A stretch of 64,000 bases of DNA from Lineolata rhizophorae (taxonomy: Eukaryota > Ascomycota > Dothideomycetes > Lineolatales > Lineolataceae), in assembly GCA_010093515.1 (NCBI GenBank), contig MU001676.1, forward strand, positions 225,621 through 289,620, in the 5' to 3' direction. Made by a program: the position numbers and the translations under genes. The first letter of the stretch is position 1, and each line of letters begins with the position of its first letter. Below, piece after piece: positions 1-10,471 of the stretch. Below the pieces are notes generated by a model, which was not told the DNA's origin, did no database searches, and was given only the letters and a program-made list of their open reading frames with translations.

Positions 1-183
1 CTGGATGATGAAGCGCTGGATGCTCAGCTACAGCGTGAAATAGCGGAGGATGCTGCCATTGTGGTGGGTGGAGCCAAGAAACGACGACGATGTAAGAAGT
101 GCGGGACTTTGGGCCACAACTTCAGAACATGCCAGACCAATACTGCTGGTACTGGGGATCAGAGTGAGCCTCAGAACGCTTGA
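1..183 (+). mobile_element. C-terminal end of pogo/Fot1-like transposase (partial)
   Basis: Frame 1 is open from the first base to a TGA at 181-183 and gives 60 residues. They are acidic at first, then a basic patch (KKRRR), then CKKCGTLGHNFRTC. That motif is a CX2CX4HX4C zinc knuckle, which is typical of the C-terminus of fungal pogo/Fot1-type DDE transposases of the Tc1/mariner superfamily. The catalytic domain lies off the left edge, so I cannot tell whether the element is intact. I found no clear terminal inverted repeat after the stop. At about 230-275 there is a short GT-rich direct repeat containing TGTCACT twice. Assignment rests on the knuckle and its basic context only; a retroelement nucleocapsid knuckle is less likely because the motif sits at the extreme C-terminus. 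Confidence 0.6.
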
Positions 184-1519
184 CTTGATCAGAGTTCGTT
201 GGAGCTATGATGGTTTTGGTGAGGATGATGATGGTGGTGGTGTCACTAGGTGGTTGGTGTCACTGCGTGGTGGATTACGTTATACAGAAGGCGTAAAAAG
301 TTGTCCAAGTCATGATATGCAGCTACAATGTCACCATTTGTCCTTCTAGCAAGCTTCAACGCGTAGTTCGTGATACACGTTGAAGTGTTTACATCCTCAA
401 TCAAAGCCGTAGCAACACGACACGCTAGCCATTGCATGCGTTAGGCATCGTATATGAACAATGCTAATACATTGATCCATTATCATCATGCCTACGGAAG
501 GACCTTTGCCATGAGCGCTTCTAGGTTTAGCTGCCCAATTCCTCGCTGGTGACATCTACTTGCCTGGAGTAGGAAGTATGCGGGCAGTTTAATCTGTGGC
601 CTTTCTTTCGGTCCATAGTCCGTGCCATTTTGGCATTGGATTCACCCTACGACTGAAAAGATCTATAGTTAATAAGTTCTACGGAACGTAATGGAATTCT
701 ACTTTATGACTTCCTACGTCATATCATCGGCTACGAAGCGTCTACGCCGCTCTGTAGAAGTTCAGATCAATACAATAACGTAACCAATTGCCCATCCAAT
801 ACTTTTTTCCACTCTGCCGGTACCTTTAGCGCCGTTTCTGCCTGCAGGAACGACCGTGATCGGCAGGTACGCTGCGGGTTATGCAGGTTAGGTGAACCCG
901 CGTCCATGGTTACGGGACGGTGGCAAACTCAGCGTGAATCTGAGATGCGCTTTGCGGGCTCGTCGGAAACTTTCTCGCCAAAAGTATAAAAGGACCAAAC
1001 CCCCCATGTTTCTGAACTTTTCCTTCTCCTCTCCACTTTCTCGTCTCTGCTTTCTCGGGTCGACAACTCTGTAGCTTACAAGGTAGCTTGCAACGCCAAG
1101 GTTGGCTAAGGTCTTCTCATCAAAGGTGCGTAAAGATGTGGTCTAGGACCCACGTGGATGATGGTTTCCAGTTCTTGTTCTCATCTTTGCCTCCCCCATC
1201 GTTGTTCCCTCTCTTGTAAATCCCGCCAACTAGGCCACTGGCGGGCTTCCCCCAGCGGCTGGCCACCGCTGTTGGCGCGAAGGTAGGCGTCGGTCGCGCA
1301 CATTCCCCCTGCCCTTTGGGATACCTGACACGTGTCTTTACGCACTCAGCAGTTCCTGTTTTTCCGTGTTCAACACACCTTGAAATAGCCTGCTGAATAT
1401 GAGATGTGGGGGGTGGTGGGTTTTAGGTTCCTCTTTATCCTTCGACAATATCGACTTCGACAATCCCGACAACGAAAAACAAAAAAAAAATTTTTTTATT
1501 CTTTTTTCTTTCTTTTACA
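184..1519. other. gene-free stretch next to the transposase
   Basis: I see no coding gene here. The part to about 850 is AT-rich and featureless. From about 860 to 1130 the DNA is more GC-rich and holds a promoter-like TATA sequence, listed separately. At about 1122 the sequence CAAAGGTGCGTAAAG resembles the left edge of the two ~140-bp repeats that follow. Short open frames in this stretch lack protein-like composition. Confidence 0.5.
985..1060 (+). promoter_or_regulatory. candidate Pol II promoter: TATA box and pyrimidine tract
   Basis: TATAAAAGG at 985-993 is followed within 30-70 bases by a C/T-rich run (about 1018-1052), the arrangement seen at many strong fungal promoters. No protein-coding gene begins downstream. 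The next features are the intron-like repeats and the hairpin array on the same side, so if it is active it would drive a non-coding transcript or be left over from an element. Inference from motif layout only. Confidence 0.3.
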
Positions 1520-1662
1520 AAGGTACGTAAGATCGGTGATGGACTATGGTAGTCTCCTATTTGCTAGCCCCTATGGGGATGGTTGCCCTCCTCGCCCTTG
1601 TGTTGTATCCTACATACTCGGCATTTAACAACTGCTGACGATCAGATGTGATCGGTCTAGGT
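1520..1662 (+). repeat. intron-like repeat, copy A
   Basis: This ~143-bp unit is repeated at 1722-1865. It begins CAAAG|GTACGTAAG, a good 5' splice site, with G of the donor at 1523. It is preceded by a T-rich run and ends with CTGAC followed closely by GATCAG (1643-1645), a plausible branch point and 3' splice site. The unit could therefore be a ~123-nt spliceosomal intron. No open frame crosses the junctions, so a coding context is not supported. Confidence 0.55.
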
Positions 1663-1721
1663 TCTTATCACCTTCGACATGCTATACTTGGAAATACTGT
1701 CATTCAATGCTCTTTATCTCC

Positions 1722-1865
1722 AAGGTACGTGAGATCGGTGGTGGACTACGGTAGTCTCCTGTTTGCTAGCCTCTGTGGGGATGGCTGCCCTCCTCACCCT
1801 GGTTGTTGTATCCCACGTACTCGGCACTTAATACCTGCTGACGATCAACGGTGGTCGATCTAGGA
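1722..1865 (+). repeat. intron-like repeat, copy B
   Basis: Second copy of the unit at 1520-1662. The left edge is again AAG|GTACGTGAG (donor G at 1725). The CTGAC box is kept, but the sequence after it reads GATCAACGG, so the acceptor AG is altered. Most of the differences I can align between copies are C/T or G/A transitions, with a few others and a small length change near 1800. That bias resembles repeat-induced point mutation. Confidence 0.55.
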
Positions 1866-1909
1866 CCGAAAATGTCTTCGCTAAAAGTTGAGGTCCACAC
1901 ATCTGCATG

Positions 1910-4122
1910 ATGGTGCGTATCTTCGAAGCCTCTTTCAACAACTGACTTCGAGATACACACCGTATCCTTAAAGATAAATTGATCGGTCGCTATTTAACAC
2001 GTGCGACAAGAATATTTATCTTATTCATAGCTTATGTATGCATTCCCAAGTTTTGTTTAACAGGTTACTGCGGGATACATGCATCCTATTTCTCTCTTCC
2101 CCTACCTAAGTAAGTAGACTCACCGCCACCCAACTTTTGTAACTGCGTCTACATATCTTCTTCTCATTTACCTCCCCTATAGGTAGGTAACTTCATTCTC
2201 ATCCGTTGTTTGTAGTCTTTTTATATTTTGTCCTCCTATATGGGTAAATAGGTCTGTCGTTGCCCAACACTTCGGCCTAGCCTATCTATCTTCCTCTCAT
2301 TCTGATCCCTTGTATGTATTCCAATTCCTCTTTCAACAATTAGCATTGGAATACATGCCTTTGCTATCTATGGATACATAGACTCTTCGCCTCCTAACGC
2401 TTGCGGCAAAGGCTATCTACCTTTGTTGTTTGATCTTCCCTAAAGATAGATAGATATGTCGCTATCCAACATTTGCTGCACGGTCTATGTATCCTTCTAT
2501 CTCCTCTGAAGGTAGATAGACCTAGTGTATCTACCTTCATTTGCTCTTGCTATGCCTTTAGAGTATCGTGTGTATTTTCAAAGTTTCCTTTCATAGCTGA
2601 CTTTAGAATACACGCGCTCTGTCCACGGTAGATGGGTATATCGTTATCCAACACACGCGACGAAGTCCATCTACGTCTTAGCTTTCTCCTGTACAGATAG
2701 GTCGGCACTAGTCCAACAGTCGTGGCCAAGTCTATCTAGCTTCTCTTTTTCCTAAAGATAGATAGACTTATCCTGGTTCAACATTTGCGACTAAGTCTAT
2801 CTATCCAAATATATCTATCTTCGCTTTAGTGGAAGTAGATAGACTTGCCGTGGCTCAACACCTACAACAAAGTCTATCTACTTTTTCTTTCCTTGAGATA
2901 GGTAGATTTACCGAGGTTCAACACCGCCGAGCAAGCCTACTTGTGTGCTTCTTACCCCGAGATAAATAGACTCATCCTAGTCTAGCTAGGATAAAGTCTA
3001 TCGATCTTCTTTCTTCCTTTGCAATAGGTAGATTCATCGTGGGTCAACACTTGCGACCAAGTCCACCTATTTTCTTTCCCTTGTATAGATACACCTATCT
3101 TAGTCTAACATTCGCGATAAGGTTTATCTATCTTCTTTCCTTCAAGATAGATAAATTTGTCGTGTTCCAACGACTGCGACGAAGTCTACCTATCTTCTTC
3201 ATCCCTTCAAGATAGATTTATCGTGGTCCGGCGCCTGCGAAAAAGTCTATCTATCTCATTGTTCCCTTTAAGATAGATACACTTATCGCGGTTCAACACT
3301 TATGTTGCAGTTTATCTATCTTTTTCTTTCCTTCAAGTTAGATAGGTTCATCGCAGTCCAACAGTTGCGATAGACTTCATCTATCTTCTTCTTTCCCTCA
3401 AGTATATAGGCTTATTATAGTTCAACATCTGCTATAAAGTCTATCTACTTCTTTCAAGATAGACTGACTGACCGTAGTCTAACATCTACGACGAAGTCTA
3501 TCTATATTCTCCTCTTCCTCAAGCTAGATGGACTTATTGCGGTCCAACACTTGCAATAAATCTATCTAACATTTCTTTTCTTTTCTTTTTTTTTAAAGGC
3601 AGATAGACAAATCACGGTCCAACACCCTGCGATGGAGTCTATCTACCTTTAAAGTGGAGGGTAGATAGGCTTCGTTGTAGGTATTAGACGGTGATAAGTC
3701 TGTTTAGCTTCTTTCATGATAACTCTCTCAAAGATACAGCTATCGCGGTCCAACACTTGCGATTAAGCCTATTTTCGCTCTTATATTTTCTGTCAAAGTA
3801 GATAGATCTGTCACTGCTCAACTCTTGTGACTAAGTTCATCTTCCCTAATTTGCTTTATATCCTCCCAAAGATTCTATGTGTTCTGAGGTTTTCTTTAGA
3901 GTGTACCTTCAGGATATTTTCTATGGCTAGGTTGACTTATCGCCTTCTACTATTTGCGACTAAGTCTCTCTCCGTTATAACATCTTACATTTCTTGCCTA
4001 GAGATAGATCTATCGTTATCCAACATATACGATCGAAGTATCCGTTTATCTCTGTTGTATTTGCCATGATATATATTCGATGGCATCTTTCACCAAGGTG
4101 TTTTGGAATATACCCGTTATTT
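1910..4122. repeat. second, interspersed hairpin repeat (~50 bp, about 6 copies)
   Basis: A different unit is threaded through the array. It is roughly GTGTATTCYAAAG, then TCTTTCAACAACTGACTT, then GGAATACACGCC, again with inverted ends. Copies lie near 1913-1968, 2035-2080, 2307-2358, 2565-2615, 3873-3925 and 4063-4120. Copies flank blocks of the main unit at both ends, which suggests a higher-order repeat rather than a simple tandem array. Confidence 0.55.
1970..4060. repeat. hairpin minisatellite array (~26 degenerate units)
   Basis: A tandem array with a spacing of about 60-75 bp. Each unit reads roughly GATAGATAGACTTATCG, then YGGTCCAACACTTGCG, then AYAAGTCTATCTATC, then a T/C-rich spacer. 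The ends of each unit are reverse complements, so each unit can fold back on itself. In the unit at 2757-2805 the arms 2757-2770 and 2792-2805 pair perfectly over 14 bp around a 21-nt loop holding the conserved TCAACA core. Units were counted by eye from the core; the densest run is about 2640-3830. Unit-to-unit divergence is high. No open frame persists through it, so it is not coding. It could be a satellite, decayed foldback elements, or a source of hairpin RNA. Confidence 0.85.
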
Positions 4123-6116
4123 CTTTCTTTCAACATCTGTTCCCTTCCTAAGGAAGAGATGTTGCTTTGACTTGATTCCCTATTCACCCCTTCGCTCACT
4201 TCTCCCCTCTACCTATCTCTCTTCTCTCCCTTTTCCTCTTTCCTCCCCTCTGAATCGCCTTTTCCTTCCTCCTATCTGCCTCTCTAGTCCCTCTCGCTCG
4301 TTATTTCTCTCCAATTTTAATGCCGCGCGATTATGCCTGAGAGACGACACTGGTCCTTATAAGGGTCTCGACTCTAAAATGAAATTGAGCTTTGGTGTGT
4401 TGATATAGGCCACTATCTATACGCAGCTAGCCATCTCGCTCAGACATTCATAGCGTCGTAGATAGTCCTACTTGAAATGATCCGGGTCTAGCTTGTAGTT
4501 TTGCTGTTCTCTTCGCGTCATGTCTCCAATAAATTTGGCGATATAAGCGTCTTAGGCCATTAGTGTTGCGCACTGCTTGTGGAGGGAGCATCGTGTATCA
4601 CCAATATAGCGTGTGTCGTCGTGTAGTACATTTTGAGAGATTTGTAATCGAATAGCATATGAATACTGCTAACTGACGAAAGCACTCATTTCCGTTTATA
4701 CTATATCAAGAAGAATATGAGGTAACGCTCTATTGGCTTGCCTAATGCGCGCGGTCGGTGCGCTAGACATCCTTTATCGCTTGAAGCCTAACAGGAGTAA
4801 ATAAAAGCTATCGTGTATCTTCACACGATTGAATACAATCTTGTGCGCGGCGGCTAGGTGCATTTCTAAGTGCTGGTAGCAAACTATCCCTCCTAATCGC
4901 TGTAAGAAAGCCTAGGAGGAACAAGTATGACTTCAAGCTAGGTGCATAATAGCCGAAAGAGGTGCTAAAGTCTTAACCTATCCGTTACTATGAGGCGGAA
5001 CAAGATTGGGCAGGTTGACTATCCGGGAAAGAAGAGTCGGCGTGTAACGGGGAAGACGAGATTGAGTCTTATCACCTTCTAATCGGGTACTTGAAGATCA
5101 CAACGGAGCTGGATCGTCGCGGTAAAGAATAATCAAACTCTATAACTAAAGCTAGGAGAATCGTATTGAAATTCGCAATGTTTGTGGACTCTAATGATTG
5201 GATGAATAATAGCGCACTAGACATTCCATTTGCCATCCTCTTCGAATTCAAAACTAACCTACAAAGAAATATCCAACATCGCATTACCACCATCACCCAT
5301 GCCCCCAATAAAACTCTTAACTACACAAGCGCTTCCCACATTGTTCCCATTCATCCAATCTACAAGCAATATTCGCTCGCGCAACCCAAGCGCTCGGCAT
5401 TCGATCGATACTCATATGCCCAAGCCCCAAAGGATCTACCAGCCAACCAAAGAAACAAGGAAACAAAACCCTCGGTATGCCCCTCGAACCGACCCTAAAA
5501 CAACCCCGGAAACAAGACAAAAAAGAAAAATGCGCCCAAATGGTCATACGATTCCAGTCTAAGTTGATGACATACGGCCGTTCAATCCATTCCAGCGCAG
5601 TTTTTTTTTAAGCGCCCATGCCATTCCATCGCCGCCAGTAGCCTTTATATGTGCGTGTGTTCCAGGTCTGAGTGAGCTCCACCGAAACGTTCACGGGCAA
5701 AAAGAGTAGAGAGCATAGAAGTTTGAACAGTCAAAGCAGGAAGAAATCTTGAGAAAAAGAGCTCAAAGACAAGATCAAAAATCAAGAGTAAAATGTCGAA
5801 GACACAAAACAAACCACATGAAAAAAAAGGGAGCGAAAATCAGAAAAAGTAATAACAATAAGAGCGATTGACTCTGCCCGTACGTCCGAAAAATGTGCTC
5901 GAAAGACGAAGCACTGGATAGGCCGTCATTTTTATAATCGATTAATCGGAAACCACCGAACCAAGAAGCGGGGGCCAAAAAGAAGGAACGAAAACAAAAA
6001 TATTTACAACAAGGCCTCACCCGACCAAGCCCAAGCTCCTCTCCGCATCTCCCTCAAACCCCCTTGCCCACTCACCAACTACAAACATTACCAGGGCCCC
6101 TCTCTCCCTTCGCACC
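4123..6116. other. gene-free stretch, polypyrimidine tract then 3' flank of kinase gene
   Basis: The stretch starts with a strongly C/T-rich run on the + strand (about 4160-4320). A moderately AT-rich region without recognisable genes follows to about 5160. From about 5280 the composition rises towards that of the neighbouring gene, with A-rich runs at 5450-5540 and 5750-5850. The part next to 6117 is probably the 3' untranslated and terminator region of the minus-strand kinase. Open frames of up to 110 codons look like chance. Confidence 0.5.
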
Positions 6117-8740
6117 TCATACTTTCTTCACCTCCTCATCTTTCCCCCCCGGCTCCAACGTATGCTCGTGCCCCGCGGCCCTCACCACCCTCCCGTGCTG
6201 ATCCTGGCTGCAGACAGCCGTGTTGCCCACCCACCGATCCGCCAGCACCTCCTCGAGCGTAGCCCGCTTGCGCGGATCCACCTCGAGCATCCGCCCGATA
6301 ATGTGCCTGCTCTCGCGCGGTAGGAGCCGCAGCAGTCGCCAGGGCCCCTTGATTGGTCCCGACTGCTGCGCCTGCGACTGCTGCTGCTGCTGCGTCGACG
6401 CACTCGACGAGTGCGAGACGCCTCCCTCCCGCGGCGTGTTCGGCAGCGTCGAGGATGACGAGCTCGGCCCGTCGGCCGACTGGATGTCGTCTACGGAGCC
6501 GCGCGCCGACGACGCGCCGTTGGCGTGCTGCGAGCCGTGATGGTGGTGGTGGTGGCTGTGGTGATGGCGCCCCCCATCTTCCTGCTGGCGGCCCACTTCG
6601 GACGGGTGGCGCGACGCAGGCTCCGAGGAGGTGCCGCCGGCGCCGTTGCGGCTCGCTTCGATGGAGCGGCGCGACGGCTCCGCCGGTCGGGGATCCGGCT
6701 GCGACACAAAGAGCTTGTAGCTGTTGTCCGAGAGGCGCGGCGCCTTCCAGGGAAAGCGGCGCAGCGTCATACAGCAGAAGATGATGGCTAGGGACCAGAT
6801 GTCGGTGGGGCGCGGGTCGTACTTGGGGAGATCGTACACCTCGGGCGCAAGGTAAGGGTCAGAACCGACGATGCCTGTCGAAGGAAGGTTAGAAATACCG
6901 ACGCACTGGAGACGAGACGACAACCTTAATTCGTGTTGACTTACCACTCGCAAGAACAAGCTCGTTCTCGAAGGGATATCGGAACACGGCGGCCGATCCA
7001 AAGTCAATCAGCTTCATAATACCGTGCTCGTTCACGACGACGTTGTCCAGTTTCAAATCGCGGTGTGCCAACCCCATACTATGCAGGTACGTCACGCCGG
7101 CAACTATCTGCATCGTGCAGCAGGCAATCTCCTCACGGGACATCTTGCCCGTCATGACGATGGCAAACAGGTCGTATGGCGCATACTCCATGACGACGTA
7201 CCAGTTGCCCTTCTCATGCACCAGGTCCATGGTCTCGATAATGTTGCCGTGGTGTAGCGTGCTGCCAACGCAGAATTCAGCGGTCACCTTTTTGTTGTAC
7301 TCCCGCTCGCTCTCATAGCTATGGCGCGCCCGCATCTGCTTCACGGCAAAGGTGGTGCCGTCAGAGCTACGCTTCATCAGACGCACCGAACCGCCCGCGC
7401 CCGAACCTAGCACCTTGCCAAACTTGCCGTACTTGGTTTGTAGTGCATGGTCGTCGGCAAAGGGAATGCCGCTGTTGCTGTGCTGGCTGCTCGGTGGCGT
7501 CTGCGTGCCAGAGCCCTTACGGTAGTGCTTGACCGACGAAGCTGGCGACGAACGGCCAGATTTGTCTTTGTTCTTGTGGCCACCCAGTTTGAAGAAGCGC
7601 TTCAGTTCGGACATAGAGCCGTGCGGCTTTCCCATGGTCGAGCCGGAATCGCTCTGATCGTGACCGTTCCTTCGGCCACCAAAAATGCTGTGCTTCTTCT
7701 CGTCTCTACTACGTGATTCGTGGGCGTTGGAACGAGGGAGCGTGCTGGTCGAGGATTGCGGGGTATAGTTGGATGCTTTCCGCGGATCCATCCCGCCAAA
7801 AACAAATCTGGCATCAATTGAATCCAAATTCTTGACCTGTGGAGGCCTCTTTGCGCGCGCGTACGGATCATCACGCTCTCCAGCTGGCGCGAAAGGTCGG
7901 CTGCGAGGAGTGGGAGGTCCTGTGGGGTGCTCTTCCCCCGGAGTGGTGGCTGTGCTAGCCGAGCGTTGAGGGCTGCTATCCCTTGAAGGTGGCGATGACT
8001 GGCTGGATGAGGAACCGATGGAGAACTTGGCACTACTCCTTGGCGGCGGCTGGCTCGGATCGACGCCGGCCATATCGGTCATAGATTTCGGCCGTGGGGA
8101 CGTAGAGCCTGGTTCACGAAGATGCGTACGGTAAGATTGTTGGTGTGGAGCAGAAGATTTCCTCTCAGCCTGGATGCCGGTCGTAGGAGGAGGAGTTTGG
8201 TGCGGTGGTGACACTTCCGGCGTCATAAAGTTGATGTCTGTAGGGACTTTGGCAGGCCGGACCTTCGGGCTCTCTGAACTTTGTTGCCTTGAACCGGTAT
8301 CGGAGGGGGTGAGAGGAGGTGAATGCATTGTGGAGGTGGGGGGCGAGGCTCTTGGGGAGGGGCCGGCGGGCTGTCTTAAGTGTTGGCCCGATGGTGTTCG
8401 TTGTCCACTGTCGTTCGACGGGACCTATTAAGAGAGCCCATGCATTAGCCAAAGCACACGTATCGTCTCGTGGACTGAAACTTACCCTAGAGGGAGGCAA
8501 AGAGACAGGCTCGTATGAAAAGTTCTCCAAGCGCTTGCTCTGCAATTTGCACTTTTGCATGGTCACAGAGATGTTGCGCAACTCTTCTTGAGCCTCGGGC
8601 GACAAGGTTTCCCTTGACGGCCTTCTCGCTTGCGGCGATGTCAACGTCTCGATTGTCTCCAGACTGTGCTCCGGCTCGATCTCCTCGTTTTGGGACTTGA
8701 ACCGCACCGCGAGGTGCGGGGACTCCGAGCGTTCCGCCAT
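6117..8740 (-). CDS. HAL4: HAL4/SAT4-like serine/threonine protein kinase
   Basis: Three exons on the minus strand: 8740-8486, 8424-6945 and 6874-6117. The introns are 61 and 70 bp, both GT-AG, and join in frame to give 830 residues. Residues 1-410 are low-complexity, rich in Ser, Pro and Thr, as in the family. The kinase domain starts near 417 ([17 protein letters not shown], glycine loop). It contains [13 protein letters not shown] at 539-546, DFGSA, and APE after the second intron. A His/Ser/Gln-rich insert sits before the last helical part (ADRWV). Yeast HAL4/SAT4 and HAL5 stabilise plasma-membrane nutrient and potassium transporters (family knowledge). A closely related paralogue of the same subfamily is possible. 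The ATG at 8740 is the first in-frame one before an acidic N-terminus. Confidence 0.9.
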
Positions 8741-10471
8741 GTCTGCCTGGCGTCTTATAATTTTGTTACGGCGGCGGATGCTCCGGTTCGCGCACGAGGA
8801 GGCGCCTCGGCGTGACTGGGCCTTCGGTAGGGGCCCAATAAGGGCGCAAGATTTGATTTTACGCCCTGATGGAATAATACGAAGCGAGCGGCCGAGATGT
8901 GGAGAGGTCGGATGGGACGGACGCGGGCCCTATTGGGGTTGACTGTGCACGCCGAGCTCGGTCAGCATATGATAATTGTTTTGGTGGTCGGGCCGCGGGG
9001 TTGGTCCGGACCGCAGCCGCTTTCAAATTGCCGGCTGTGGAAAAGAATGCGACGTAGAAGGCCTGGCGGATGCGAAAAAGCGAGCGGGTCTACTTACTCG
9101 GAGACGACGAATGGAGGACCGCGGCGAACTCGAGCGGCGCCGGTACGCCTCGCGGGCTCTCAGGATGAAGGCGCAGCGCGGGTGCGGGAGGGGCGGTTGG
9201 CGCAGGCCGATAACGCCCTCAGAAAGCGGGAAGGTATACGCCTGCCAAACGCAGCCACGTGCTCGCGCGGGGCCGCGCCTTCCGCGGCTGGGCGTTGCGG
9301 CGGGTCCGAGGCGCTCCGAGGCGCTCCGGTGGCTCCAGCGAAGCAATTCGAGACGGCCGGCCAGGCGCCTTCCAGACGGCGGCGGCGCGCGGAGCGTGGC
9401 GGGTGTGCGGGCGGGGGCGCGGCGATGTGTCGATGACGAGGGAGGAGCGTAGGGTTTGGACGCGGGAAGGGAGAAGGTTGTAGCGGCGGCTGCGGCCCGT
9501 TGAGCGGATGGAGGGAGGCAGCTCGCCCGAGGAGCGGAACGCCCGGCGGCCGGCGGAGCTAAGGGCTACGGTGGCGCTAGGATCGGGATTAGTCCGCCCG
9601 CGGCCGGCGGCAGGCGCAGTTCCCGCCGCTGCTGCGTGCGCGTTGTTAGGACGGTGCGCCCGGATTCGATCTAGCAGGAACGCGGGCCGTGGCTGCGCGC
9701 GCGCGTTTGTGGCCGGCTGGCCGGTTGGTAGCAACTGCCAGCTATGTGTGACGCGGATGCCCTGTCCGGAAAGGATCGAAGGCGGCAAGAGAAGCAGAAG
9801 CGGGCGGCGTGCGACGGCAGGCGGCCCCCGGGATGATTTTATACTGCTCGGGCAGTCAATCGGCGCCTCCCAGCGCCGTCGTTTCTGCCGCGGTCTATTG
9901 AGATGCCCGGACGGCCGAGAGAATCGAATTCGGTGGGGAGAGCCTGGATGAGAGCCCACTTGCGCCGACCCGCGTCATGCCGGCGATGAGTCGTCGACTC
10001 GGCTCTGCGCCCGTCGTCAGCCCTGTCAGCCACTGGCGCCGCGGTCGTGCGCCGCATCTTGGGCCCCAAGGGCCCTGATTGGCTCCAGCCGTAGGCTTTT
10101 CGATTCTTACAGACGTACCTACGGAGTACCGCTTGCTTGCCTGCGCGCTCCGCAAAAGTTGCTGCAAGAAAAATTTCTTTTCGCCTTTCGCGGCCTTACC
10201 ATGTAAAAACCCATTGGGGCCAACCTGCGATCCTCGCAGGGCCCATGGAAGGCCCTGGCTAGACAAGTGACGAATCTTATCGCATCGCCAATCGCGGTCC
10301 CTGGCTAGCCCGTCGGTTGTCGCCATCGACTCGGCGCCGGTTCGGCTCCTCTGTAGCCCCCGGTGGCACCTCACCTTGACGAAACCCGGTGCCGTCCCCA
10401 CGCGCATGCGACGCGCAACCACCCTTGAACCTTTTATGGAATTTTAACCAAATCCTTTTTTTCGATTGACC
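8741..10471. promoter_or_regulatory. divergent intergenic region between kinase and SVF1
   Basis: This 1.73-kb GC-rich stretch separates two divergently transcribed genes and must hold both promoters and 5' leaders. Many overlapping open frames on both strands reflect the base composition; none has a recognisable domain. A short T-run lies just before the SVF1 start. I see no clear TATA box for either gene. Confidence 0.6.

Noticed and set aside
860-1130. Promoter-like region as part of a long terminal repeat
   Set aside because: I found no matching second copy, primer-binding site or coding part in the window, so the element type cannot be supported.
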